DNA of 64,000 nt. Source: Deltaproteobacteria bacterium HGW-Deltaproteobacteria-8. Its GTDB lineage: Bacteria > Desulfobacterota > Desulfovibrionia > Desulfovibrionales > Desulfovibrionaceae. Positions 52,729-61,379 of the stretch are shown here, piece after piece. Position numbers and translations under genes: made by a program. The stretch lies in NCBI GenBank assembly GCA_002840405.1, contig PHAR01000002.1, forward strand, positions 1 through 64,000, read 5' to 3'. Each line of letters opens with the position of its first letter. Positions within the stretch are counted from its first letter, which is position 1. The notes below the pieces were generated by a model. That model did not search any database. It had not been told where the DNA came from and saw nothing but the letters and a program-made list of their open reading frames with translations.

Positions 52729-52893
52729 TCAGCGCGCGAGGCCCTGCAACAGGGCGTAGGTGACGAGGCCTGCGGCGACCGCCGCATACATGAAGATTCA
52801 GGGCGTGCAGCGTCCGCGCAGCTTCCAGTACATCAGCCCGAAGGTGCATGCCCCGGCCAGAACGGCCAGGGGCAACAACGCCTCGCGGGGCAC
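52729..52893 (-). CDS. Candidate two-TM microprotein interrupted by one in-frame TGA (possible selenoprotein, or pseudogene)
   Basis: GTG immediately after the rubredoxin stop with SD GGAGGAGGACTAG-GTG; conceptual MPREALLPLAVLAGACTFGLMYWKLRGRCTP(TGA)IFMYAAVAAGLVTYALLQGLAR. Not in the ORF track. Confidence 0.45.
52771..52786 (-). other. bSECIS-like hairpin 11 nt downstream of the in-frame TGA
   Basis: Minus-strand TGCGGC-GGTC-GCCGCA: perfect 6-bp stem with GGUC loop. Confidence 0.35.
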
Positions 52894-53058
52894 CTAGTCC
52901 TCCTCCATCTTGGCGAAATCGTCCTGGCTGGCCGTGCAGGCGGGGCATGCCCATTCAACCGGCAGCTCGCAGCCGGGGGTTCCCTCCCGCACGCCGTTCT
53001 TCGGGTCGCCTTTCTCGGGGTCGTAGATGTAGCCGCATCTCAGGCAGACGTAACGCAT
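52894..53058 (-). CDS. Rubredoxin
   Basis: Manual translation MRYVCLRCGYIYDPEKGDPKNGVREGTPGCELPVEWACPACTASQDDFAKMEED; 54 aa, below the ORF-track cutoff. Confidence 0.93.
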   Translation of the reverse strand: MRYVCLRCGYIYDPEKGDPKNGVREGTPGCELPVEWACPACTASQDDFAKMEED

Positions 53059-53263
53059 TGTTTCTCCTGGCTTTTCAAAGGCCCAGCCCGGACCCTTTGG
53101 ACCTGGGGGGGCGGTTGCCTGTGTTGGTGTCTTGCGAAGCCTTGAGCATAGTCATCCCGCAGCGGGTTGGCAACCGCCGCGCCCCAGGCAGGGCCAGGGC
53201 ATCATTGGTGCGAAAATTGCAAGTTCCTTGCGCATCGCCATCCATCCGAGCAAGGAGCCTTCG

Positions 53264-53977
53264 ATGCACAAGGAAAATCAGCCCGACCTGAGCGGCGTTG
53301 TCCGCAGCGCAGTCTATCTCCTGGCCCAGGGCACGCCCGAGGATTTCAACCAGCACTACCGGCAGCGCCAATTCCGAGCCAGAGCCTCGGTCATTGACGA
53401 GGCCTGCATGGTCATGGATTTCTCTTACGAAAAGCGCGCCGAGTTCTACACCTATGTTTACAACCGCCTGGTGCGCAAGGTCCCCGTGGATTATCTGGAG
53501 TTCGGCGTGGCCACGGGGGAGAGCTTCCAGGCCTGGCTGGGCTTGAGCAGGCAGCCAGAGTCGCGCTTCTATGGCTTCGACTCGTTTGAGGGGCTGCCGG
53601 AAAATTGGCAGGAGGATTCGCCCATGGGGGCCTACAGTACCGGCGGGCAGGTGCCGCAGGTGGACGACCCCCGCGCGACCTTCATCAAGGGCCTGTTCCA
53701 GCAGACCGTGGACGACTTCAGCCTTGGCTTCACCCCGAAGAACCGGCTGGTGCTGCACATGGACGCAGACCTGTATTCCTCCACGCTGTATGTGCTCATG
53801 ACCATGAACCGGCACATCCGGCCGGGCACGCTGCTCTTGTTTGATGAGTTCACGGCGCGCGGGTTCACGGACGAGTTCGCGGCCCTGGAGGATTTCTGCG
53901 CGGCCTGTGGCCGGAGCTATGTCGTCAGGGCGCGCAGGGGGGATTTCGTCAAGCTGGCGGTGGAGATCACGGCGTAG
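53264..53977 (+). CDS. Class I SAM methyltransferase, TylF/MycF-like
   Basis: DYLEFGVATGESFQAWLG ... RFYGFDSFEGLPENW ... LVLHMDADLYSSTLYVLMTMNRHIRPGTLLLFDEF. Confidence 0.8.
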   Translation: MHKENQPDLSGVVRSAVYLLAQGTPEDFNQHYRQRQFRARASVIDEACMVMDFSYEKRAEFYTYVYNRLVRKVPVDYLEFGVATGESFQAWLGLSRQPESRFYGFDSFEGLPENWQEDSPMGAYSTGGQVPQVDDPRATFIKGLFQQTVDDFSLGFTPKNRLVLHMDADLYSSTLYVLMTMNRHIRPGTLLLFDEFTARGFTDEFAALEDFCAACGRSYVVRARRGDFVKLAVEITA

Positions 53978-54082
53978 CCGGGGGAGTGCTGATGCGGGGC
54001 GCATGCCGCGCCATGCGCAAGCCCCTGCGCGAGGAGTTCCTCGTCCGCACAGGGGCAACGCGTTGAAGTTTGAGCGGGAAGG

Positions 54083-54484
54083 CTAGACTTGCGTCATTTT
54101 CAGGGGGGCGGCCTCGGTGCCGCCGATGCTCCCCACGGAGGCCTTCTGCTGGCTCTGCAGGTGGAGGATCTGGCTGCGCAGGGTGGCCAGCTGGCCGCTC
54201 TTCTCCTGGTCCGACATGTCGGAGCCCTGCTCCTGCTGAAGCTGCTTCTGCAGCTTGGCGATGCGCCGGGCCAATGAGTCTGCGGTGCTCTGGGTGCCAT
54301 CGGCCGCGGGCGGCGTAGCGGCGGCCGCCTTGGCGCGGGCCACGTCCGAAATATTTACGGAATCCTCACTGCTTGATTTCCCAGGATTATCTGCGGGCGC
54401 TTGCTGCGCATGCAAGGGAACTTGCGTGCTGACGGCCGTTGTCGCCTGATTGATCATGCTTGTTGAGAGTGTGCTGATGTCCAT
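54083..54484 (-). CDS. Small protein of unknown function, possibly YjfB/FlxA-like (motility associated)
   Basis: MDISTLSTSMINQAT N-terminus and coiled-coil AKLQKQLQQEQ...LATLRSQILHLQSQQ; preceded by a sigma28-type promoter. Confidence 0.75.
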   Translation of the reverse strand: MDISTLSTSMINQATTAVSTQVPLHAQQAPADNPGKSSSEDSVNISDVARAKAAAATPPAADGTQSTADSLARRIAKLQKQLQQEQGSDMSDQEKSGQLATLRSQILHLQSQQKASVGSIGGTEAAPLKMTQV

Positions 54485-54524
54485 CTGCCCCTCCTGGGAA
54501 AGTGTATGGGTTTACGCAACCCTC

Positions 54525-54552
54525 TTATCGGCAGGCGGGCGGTGTAACTTTA
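54525..54552 (-). promoter_or_regulatory. sigma28-like promoter (TAAAGTTA-N12-GCCGATAA)
   Basis: Minus strand TAAAGTTA CACCGCCCGCCT GCCGATAA, about 40 bp upstream of the 54484 ATG. Confidence 0.75.
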
Positions 54553-54656
54553 GTGCGTCAGTGTGTTTTTGGGTAGTCCATTCTGGGATGTGCTGTGGGC
54601 TGAACGCGGCAAGAACCCAGGGAATTTTCTCTCCAGGCCAGACCTGGCGGCCGCAA

Positions 54657-54698
54657 AAAAGCGTCCCGGCCCCCTGATGCGGGAGCCGGGACGCTTTT
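54657..54698. terminator. Hairpin terminator
   Basis: AAAAGCGTCCCGGC / GCCGGGACGCTTTT, perfect 14-bp inverted repeat. Confidence 0.8.
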
Positions 54699-54735
54699 GT
54701 TGTGTCGTTTCTGACGTGTCGCTTCTGGTCGCGGA

Positions 54736-55539
54736 CTACTCGTAGCCCTTGAGCAGCTCCATGGCCTCGTCCACGCGGGCGTCCTCGTGCACCACCCTGG
54801 CCAGGGCCTGGGTCAGCAGGTCCGGGCGCTGGTGCTGGAAGATGTTGCGGCCCACCGAGAGCCCCGCGCCGCCGGCCTGGATGGAGTCGTGGACCATGAC
54901 CAGGAAGTCGCGCGTGCTGTCGAGCTTTGGCCCGCCGGCGATGACAACGGGGACGCAGCAGGCGTCGATGACCCGGGAAAACGACTCCGTGTCGCCGGTG
55001 TAGGGCACCTTGACCACGTCCGCCCCGAGCTCCACGCCCACGCGGGCGCAGTGGGCGATGATCGCGGGATCGTACTCGTTTTTGACCTTGGGGCCGCGCG
55101 CGTAGATCATGGCCAGCACCGGAATGCCCCAGCTCTGGGCCGAGCCCGTGACCTGGCCGAACTCCTCCAGCATCTTGGCCTCGCTCTCGTCGCCCAGGTT
55201 GATGTGCACGCTCACCGCGTCCGCGCCGAGGCGGATGGCCTCTTCCACGGTGCAGACCAGGGTCTTGGCGTTGGGCAGCGGGGACAGCGAGGTGCTGGCC
55301 GAGAGGTGAACGATGAGGCCCACGTCCTTGCCCTGGGTGCGGTGGCAGCAGCGCGGCATGCCCTTGTGCATGAGCACGGCGTTGGCCCCGCCCTCGACGA
55401 TGGCTTTCACGGCGCCGTGCATGTTGATGATGCCCGCAACCGGGCCGACGGTGGTGCCGTGGTCCATGGGCACGATGATGGTGCGTCTGGTGTTGCGGTT
55501 GATGATGCGTTCGAGCCGGATGGCTTTTCCGAGGTGCAT
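54736..55539 (-). CDS. 2-amino-3,7-dideoxy-D-threo-hept-6-ulosonate synthase-like class I aldolase
   Basis: [30 protein letters not shown] (Schiff-base Lys); [25 protein letters not shown]. Confidence 0.87.
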   Translation of the reverse strand: MHLGKAIRLERIINRNTRRTIIVPMDHGTTVGPVAGIINMHGAVKAIVEGGANAVLMHKGMPRCCHRTQGKDVGLIVHLSASTSLSPLPNAKTLVCTVEEAIRLGADAVSVHINLGDESEAKMLEEFGQVTGSAQSWGIPVLAMIYARGPKVKNEYDPAIIAHCARVGVELGADVVKVPYTGDTESFSRVIDACCVPVVIAGGPKLDSTRDFLVMVHDSIQAGGAGLSVGRNIFQHQRPDLLTQALARVVHEDARVDEAMELLKGYE

Positions 55540-55781
55540 TTGGGCCTCCTTTTTAGGTCAAGGGTGTCGCTGCGTGGGCATGTTTGGCATTCCTGGGGTC
55601 CAGGCGCAGGGACGCAGGGTGAGCGCACACTCTCGCGTAGCGCGGTGCGAGATGCCGGGCGCTCCAGACTGTGCGCGCGGATTCGCGTCCAAGGCCCGCC
55701 TCGCGTCCGCTTGGCGATGTGACGCGCCCAGGACGTCAGCCCCGAAGCGCTGTCCAGCGACTAGGGCTGCGGGCTGGGAGA

Positions 55782-55869
55782 TGGAGGAGGGGGAGGGATT
55801 TGAACCCCCGGACGGTTACCCGTCAGTGGTTTTCAAGACCACCGCCTTAAGCCGCTCGGCCACCCCTCC
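55782..55869 (-). tRNA. tRNA-Ser (anticodon TGA)
   Basis: Reverse complement GGAGGGGTGGCCGAGCGGCTTAAGGCGGTGGTCTTGAAAACCACTGACGGGTAACCGTCCGGGGGTTCAAATCCCTCCCCCTCCTCCA; long variable arm. Confidence 0.95.
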
Positions 55870-56030
55870 GTCCGGCCCCGGAGCAGGCGCAAAGCTTGCA
55901 GCCCGAAGCGCTGTGGACGTTGCCAAAAGCGGGTCGGCAAGTCAATGCGCGCGGCCGGCGCCAAAGGGCATAACACCCCCATGTCTCCTGTTGCTATTCT
56001 CTGTGCTTTTTGTTGAAATACCATTATGTG

Positions 56031-56058
56031 TAAAGTTTAGGCCGACTCGGGCCGATGA
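56031..56058 (+). promoter_or_regulatory. sigma28-like promoter (TAAAGTTT-N12-GCCGATGA)
   Basis: TAAAGTTT 56031-56038; GCCGATGA 56051-56058; upstream of the MCP. Confidence 0.7.
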
Positions 56059-56085
56059 GCAAGAGAACCCCTGTTCGCGGACCAC

Positions 56086-58239
56086 GTGGAATTTTACATG
56101 TTTTTCTACATGCTGCCCGCATCCGGCACCAAGGAGTCGTCCATGAAAGCAGAGCAGAAAAGCCTTGCCCCGGCCACCGCCATCTGGGCCGTCGGCGTGA
56201 TCGCCGCAGCCTTTGTCGTGGCCGCGCATTTCGCCGCCAACCAATGGGTGGCCCTGGGGCTGGCAGCTGTCCTCGTGGCCCTGGCCGCATATCTGGCCAC
56301 CAGCCAGGGCCCTGGCACCGATGCCCTGAGGGCCGGATTGACGAGGATGCTGGCGAAAAAGCGGGATTTTTTGTTCGACGAGGTCAACTCTTGGCGGCCA
56401 CTGGGTGAGCTTGCCGGCATGGTGGCCGAGGTGGTGGAGTATAACCTGCACCGCCGCGAATATTACCGAGGAGCTGTGCAGGCCGTGGGCACGCCGTTTT
56501 TGCTCTGCGATTCTTCGGGCACCATCACCCACGTGAGCGCCTCCATGCTCGCGCTCTTGATGCGCGCCGAGATCGACGTCAAGGGCAAGACCGTGTCCGA
56601 GGCCTTCTACGGACGCAAGGGCCAGTCCATCGCCGAGCGCATCATGGCCGAGAAGGGCAGCTTGGCCGAAGAGCTGCACCTGCCCCTGTGGAATGGCGTC
56701 GAGGTGGATGTGTTCGCCAGCGTCAACTGCATCAATAACGTCAAGGGCGAGATCATCGGTTCGGTGATCTGCCTCACGGATCTGGCGAAGATCAAGGAGC
56801 AGCAGGCCGAACTCGCCAAGCAGCAGGAGCAGATGCTCCAGGTGGGCAACTCCATCAACGACCTGGCGCAGCGCGTGGCCTCGGCCTCGGAGGAGCTTTC
56901 CGCCTCGGCCGACGAACAGGCGCGTGGCGCCCAGCGTCAGAAGGCCCAGACCGAATCCGTGTCCACTGCCATGGAGCAGATGACCGCCACAGTGCTTGAG
57001 GTGGCCCAGAACGCCAGTCAATCCTCTGATGCCGCTGCCACGGCGAGCAAGGCCGCCACCGATGGCGTGCAGCTCGTGCGCCAGAGCGTCACCGGCATCA
57101 ACCAGGTGGCCGATTCCTCGCGCAAGCTGGCCCAGGTGCTGGGGCAGCTCGACTCCCAGGCCGCTGAGATCGACCGCATCATCAACGTCATCAACGACAT
57201 CGCCGATCAGACCAACCTGCTGGCCTTGAACGCCGCCATCGAGGCGGCCCGCGCGGGCGACGCCGGACGCGGCTTCGCCGTGGTGGCCGATGAGGTCCGC
57301 AAACTGGCCGAGAAGACCATGACCGCCACCAAGGAGGTCGAGAACTCCATCCGCGAGATCCAGGAACGCTCCCAGAACGCTGTGACCACCATGCGCGAGA
57401 CCGAGCGCCAGGTGGAGGTCAGCACGGAGCTGTCCAACCGCACCGGCCAGTCCCTGGAAGAGATCATGAAGCGCATCGAGGACGTCACCATGCGCGTGGC
57501 CCAGATCGCCACCGCCGCCGAGGAGCAGTCCGCCGCCGCCGAAGAGATCAACAGGAACATTGAGGACATCGCGGGCATCGCCAGCGAGACCGAGGAGGGC
57601 GCCGGGCAGGCCGCCAGCGCCACGCGCGACCTGGCCGAGCTGTCCCAGAACCTGCTGCAGATGTCCATGACCTTCACCGCCAACAAGGCTGACGCCACCA
57701 AGCTGCGCTCCTCTCGTGGCGAGATGAAGGGCATTTTGCCCAAGCTCATGCTGGAGTTCGCCAAGGTCAAGTTTGGCGACAAGGTGTTCGCCAAGGTCAC
57801 GGCTGAACTGGGCAATCCGGTGTTCCTGCCTGCCCAGAGCTATCCCGACCAGGTGCTGCGCCAGATGGCCGACATCCTGGCGCGGGAGTCCGGCAAGGAC
57901 TCCAAGGCCGTGTTCGTGGACCTGGGCAAGTACACCATCGGCCAGTTCCACAAGATGTACAGGCCGTACTTCAAGGCCAAGACCCTGAAGGAATTTTACC
58001 TGACCATGAACGACACCCACGCGGCCCTGACCAAGGCCAACCCGGGCATTGTCTCGCCCAGGTTCAGCTACGAGGAACGGGGCAACAAGCTGACCATGAT
58101 CTACAAGTCCAAGCGCGGGTACCACCATTACTTCGAGGGCATCCTGCGCGGCGCGGCCGAGTTCTTCAAGACCCCGGTGGACATCACCGTGCAGGTGCAG
58201 GACCCCGAGACCGCCCGGGCCGAGATCACCTTCCGCTAG
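56086..58239 (+). CDS. Methyl-accepting chemotaxis protein with PAS-like and C-terminal H-NOX (heme-NO-binding)-like domain
   Basis: MCP hairpin [41 protein letters not shown]-terminal [22 protein letters not shown]...[14 protein letters not shown]...[24 protein letters not shown] at 56143 is an alternative start. Confidence 0.88.
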   Translation: MEFYMFFYMLPASGTKESSMKAEQKSLAPATAIWAVGVIAAAFVVAAHFAANQWVALGLAAVLVALAAYLATSQGPGTDALRAGLTRMLAKKRDFLFDEVNSWRPLGELAGMVAEVVEYNLHRREYYRGAVQAVGTPFLLCDSSGTITHVSASMLALLMRAEIDVKGKTVSEAFYGRKGQSIAERIMAEKGSLAEELHLPLWNGVEVDVFASVNCINNVKGEIIGSVICLTDLAKIKEQQAELAKQQEQMLQVGNSINDLAQRVASASEELSASADEQARGAQRQKAQTESVSTAMEQMTATVLEVAQNASQSSDAAATASKAATDGVQLVRQSVTGINQVADSSRKLAQVLGQLDSQAAEIDRIINVINDIADQTNLLALNAAIEAARAGDAGRGFAVVADEVRKLAEKTMTATKEVENSIREIQERSQNAVTTMRETERQVEVSTELSNRTGQSLEEIMKRIEDVTMRVAQIATAAEEQSAAAEEINRNIEDIAGIASETEEGAGQAASATRDLAELSQNLLQMSMTFTANKADATKLRSSRGEMKGILPKLMLEFAKVKFGDKVFAKVTAELGNPVFLPAQSYPDQVLRQMADILARESGKDSKAVFVDLGKYTIGQFHKMYRPYFKAKTLKEFYLTMNDTHAALTKANPGIVSPRFSYEERGNKLTMIYKSKRGYHHYFEGILRGAAEFFKTPVDITVQVQDPETARAEITFR

Positions 58240-58259
58240 CACTCGCCATGGCCAACGAA

Positions 58260-58300
58260 AAGCCCCCGGCTCTCCGCAACAGGAGGGCCGGGGGCTTCTT
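58260..58300. terminator. Hairpin terminator between convergent MCP and DedA genes
   Basis: AAGCCCCCGGC...GCCGGGGGCTT followed by CTTCG. Confidence 0.75.
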
Positions 58301-58314
58301 CGTTACCAGCGCCG

Positions 58315-58938
58315 TTATTCGGCGGAGGCGGCGCGCCTGCGCTTCAGCTTGTACCACACGTACCAGGCGATGCTCACCACCAGCATGCCAACGATGAGCG
58401 CGTCGAAGTGGTGGCGGTAGGTCTGGACCATGCTCCAGTTCTCGCGCAGCTTGAACCCGCAGTAGAGCAGGAAGCTGTTCCACATGGTCGCGCCCAGGGT
58501 GGTGGCCAGGGCGAAGGGCCAGAAGCGCATCTTGCCGATGCCTGCGGGGATGCTCACCAGATGCCGCACCACGGGGATGAACCGGCTGAGGAAGAGGGTC
58601 AGCGCGCCGCCCCGGCGGTGGAAGAAGCGCTCGGTCATCTCCAGGTCGTGCTTGTCGAGCAGCAGGTATTTGCCGACGCTGAGCACAAAGGGCCGGCCGC
58701 CATAGTAGCCCATGAGGTAGGACAGGTATGAGCCGAGGAAGGAGCCGATGGAGGTGGCCAGGATGGCCTCGAAGAGGCCCCATTTGCCGTCGGCCACCAG
58801 GAAGCCCACAAAGGGCATCACGGCCTCGCTGGGCACCGGAAAGACCATGCTCTCCAGGCCCATGAGAAAGGCCGCCCCGGCGTAGCCGGTTGTGTCCAGG
58901 ATGTGGATGGCGAATTCAGAGATGACTTCCGTGAGCAA
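58315..58938 (-). CDS. DedA family membrane protein
   Basis: GYAGAAFLMGLESMVFPVPSEAVMPFVGFL; FLSRFIPVVRHLVSIPAGIGKMRFWPFALATTLGATMWNSFL. Confidence 0.92.
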   Translation of the reverse strand: MLTEVISEFAIHILDTTGYAGAAFLMGLESMVFPVPSEAVMPFVGFLVADGKWGLFEAILATSIGSFLGSYLSYLMGYYGGRPFVLSVGKYLLLDKHDLEMTERFFHRRGGALTLFLSRFIPVVRHLVSIPAGIGKMRFWPFALATTLGATMWNSFLLYCGFKLRENWSMVQTYRHHFDALIVGMLVVSIAWYVWYKLKRRRAASAE

Positions 58939-59052
58939 GGCGGACCTCCGGGCGTGATGACGTCAGCCGCCTCTACCCTGCCTTTGGGCGCAGGGCAAGA
59001 GGCTGCACCCATGGGCGCGGTCGCGCCGGTTTCGGGAAGAGGCGCGCTACGC

Positions 59053-61365
59053 TCAGTCCGGCTCGAAGCCCAGGGCCAGTCCGGCCTCGCGGCTGGCCGG
59101 GTCGCCGCGCAGGCGCGACCAGTAGACGTTCTGCGCGGGCCAGAGGTCCGGCTCGGCGCCCAGCGTGGCCGCGCGCTCCAGGATGTGGCGCACCTCGGCA
59201 TAGTCCGGGGCCTGGGCCGAGAGCAGGGCCACCAGGGCCTCGCCCACGCGCAGGCCCAGCAGCGCGCGCTCCGGGTGGGCCTGGCCCAGGTCCTTGAGGA
59301 AGTCCAGAAAGTCGCGGGAGGGCACCACCTCGCCCATGATCCACTGCCAGCACAGGGCCGACCAGAGCCTGCCCCAGCGCCCGGCTGCGGTCTGGGTGGT
59401 CTGGGCCTCGCGATAGGGAAAAAACAGGTGCGCCCCCTGCTTCGTCTCGGCGCATTGCCGCGACCAGGAGTCGGCCTCGGCCCTGTGCGCCCAGGCCAGG
59501 GCCAGGGCCTGGCGCTTGCCCCAGGACAGGTACGAGGCCGGGACGCACTTGGCCGATGTGGCCGCGCCCGTGTGCTCCACCTGCACGCACCCGGCCAGGG
59601 GGCCGCCGGTGTCCGCGCGTTCCCACTTCCAGGCGCAGTCGTCGCTGCCGGACTCGTTGGTCCAGGTGATGGACGCCGTGCCGGTTTCCGCAGTCCTGCC
59701 CACGCCGACGCCCATGCCGACGCGCACGCCAAGGCCCGGCCAGCAGACCTCGGCGCTGTCTCCCGGCGCTGGCAGCCGGTTCTCGGCCCACAGCCGCACC
59801 AGGGCCTGGGCCATGATGCTCTCCGTGGTCTCGCGCCGGGGGCGGATCTCCCGCGTCCAGAGGTCGTGCCCGCTGCCCTCGGCCGGGTCGTTGGAGCTGG
59901 CCTGGCCGACATGCGAGAGCAGCAGCGGCTCCAGGTCCTCGCACCCGGTGCGCAGGGCCAGGCCCATGGCGCGCAGGGCGAAGGTCAGGGCGTTGAGCGG
60001 CTCGATGCGGGCCAGGTCGTCGAAAAACCAGGCGCAGCTGGCAAAGGACGAGAGCGCCCATTTCTGCATGTTGAGGAGCTTCCAGGCCGTGTCGCTCCGG
60101 GCGGCGGAGAGGCCCTTCTTGAAGTGGGCGCCCTCGAAGACCTTGGCCTCCATGAGGCCCGACAGCACGCGGCCATACTGGATCACAGCCTCCTCGGCGT
60201 TGGTGAACAGGGTCTGGCCGAGTTTCTGGTAGTGGCTGTCCATGAGCGCCTTGACCGCGCGCAGGCCGTCGCGCAGGGGGCCGCGCCAGCGCTGGTTCCA
60301 GCCGCGCCGATGCTCGGTGCAGCAGCCGCAGTCCGAGCGCCAGCGCTCCACGCCGTGGACGCAGCTCCAGGAGGAGTTCTCATGGATGCGTGCGTGCCGC
60401 TTGGGCGGGTTCTCGGCAAGGTAGGCGGCGTAGTTGGTCAGCCGCACGCCGTCCACACCGGCCCGCGCCTGGGACAGGGCGTAGGCCAGGGCCATCTCGC
60501 CGAACTTGAAGTGGTGGCCGTAGGTCTCCCCGTCCGTGGCCAGGGCCAGCAGGCCCTTTTCGGCCAGGCCGGAGAGCTTGCCCCAGAACATGTCGCCGTT
60601 GCGCAGCAGGCCCTCGAAGGCCACGGCCTGGGACAGCGGGCCGTCGTAGAAATACACGGCAATGCTGCGGCCCTCGGGCAGCTCCACCAGGTAGGGCTCG
60701 CGGATGTCCAGGTTGCCTTCATTGGCCTCGGTCCAGGCGACGGTCTTCCCGTCAGGGCCGATATCGGCGACCTGCCTGGCCTGGCGCGGGGCCAGGATGG
60801 TGAACTTCACCCCGGCCTGGGCCAGGAGCTCCAGGGTGCGCGTGTCCACGGCGGCCTCGGAGAGCCACATGCCCTCGGCCTGGCGCTTGAAGCGCGCCTC
60901 GAAGTCGGCCAGGGCCCAGGCGATCTCGGCGCGCTTCTCCAGGTCCGTGGCCAGTGGCATGATGACGTGGTGGTAGATCTGGGCGATGGCGTTGCCGTGG
61001 CCCAGGCGCTCCACGCTTTTGCTGTCGCCCTCCAGCACGCGGGCGTAGATGTCCGGGGCCTGCTGCTCCATCCAGGTGAGCAGGGTGGGGCCAAAGTTGA
61101 AGCTCATCCACTCGTAGCAGTTGACGATCTCGATGATGCGGCCCGTGCCGTTGGTGCGTCTGGCCCAGGCCAGGGGGCCGTAGCTCTCGCCGCAGATGCG
61201 CTCGTTCCAGTGCCGGGACGGGGCGGCGCTGCCCTCGGGCAGGATGGTGTCAAGCCAGGGGTCCTCCCTGGGCGGCTGGTAGAAATGCCCGTGCAGGCAC
61301 AGCTGCTTGCCATTGGCCTTGTCGCCGCTCTTGCCGCCTGTGAACCCGTCCGTCTTTCCAGCCAT
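59053..61365 (-). CDS. DUF3536 / GH57-like protein
   Basis: LCLHGHFYQPPREDPWLDTI ... NCYEWMSFNFGPTLLTWME ... DGETYGHHFKFGEMALAYAL. Confidence 0.88.
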   Translation of the reverse strand: MAGKTDGFTGGKSGDKANGKQLCLHGHFYQPPREDPWLDTILPEGSAAPSRHWNERICGESYGPLAWARRTNGTGRIIEIVNCYEWMSFNFGPTLLTWMEQQAPDIYARVLEGDSKSVERLGHGNAIAQIYHHVIMPLATDLEKRAEIAWALADFEARFKRQAEGMWLSEAAVDTRTLELLAQAGVKFTILAPRQARQVADIGPDGKTVAWTEANEGNLDIREPYLVELPEGRSIAVYFYDGPLSQAVAFEGLLRNGDMFWGKLSGLAEKGLLALATDGETYGHHFKFGEMALAYALSQARAGVDGVRLTNYAAYLAENPPKRHARIHENSSWSCVHGVERWRSDCGCCTEHRRGWNQRWRGPLRDGLRAVKALMDSHYQKLGQTLFTNAEEAVIQYGRVLSGLMEAKVFEGAHFKKGLSAARSDTAWKLLNMQKWALSSFASCAWFFDDLARIEPLNALTFALRAMGLALRTGCEDLEPLLLSHVGQASSNDPAEGSGHDLWTREIRPRRETTESIMAQALVRLWAENRLPAPGDSAEVCWPGLGVRVGMGVGVGRTAETGTASITWTNESGSDDCAWKWERADTGGPLAGCVQVEHTGAATSAKCVPASYLSWGKRQALALAWAHRAEADSWSRQCAETKQGAHLFFPYREAQTTQTAAGRWGRLWSALCWQWIMGEVVPSRDFLDFLKDLGQAHPERALLGLRVGEALVALLSAQAPDYAEVRHILERAATLGAEPDLWPAQNVYWSRLRGDPASREAGLALGFEPD

Positions 61366-61379
61366 GCCGTCTCCCGCGC

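Noticed and set aside
55942-58242. 766-aa minus-strand ORF opposite the MCP/H-NOX gene
   Set aside because: Antisense shadow of a well-supported MCP; composition (L/G/H/A-rich) is typical of reverse-frame high-GC artefacts.
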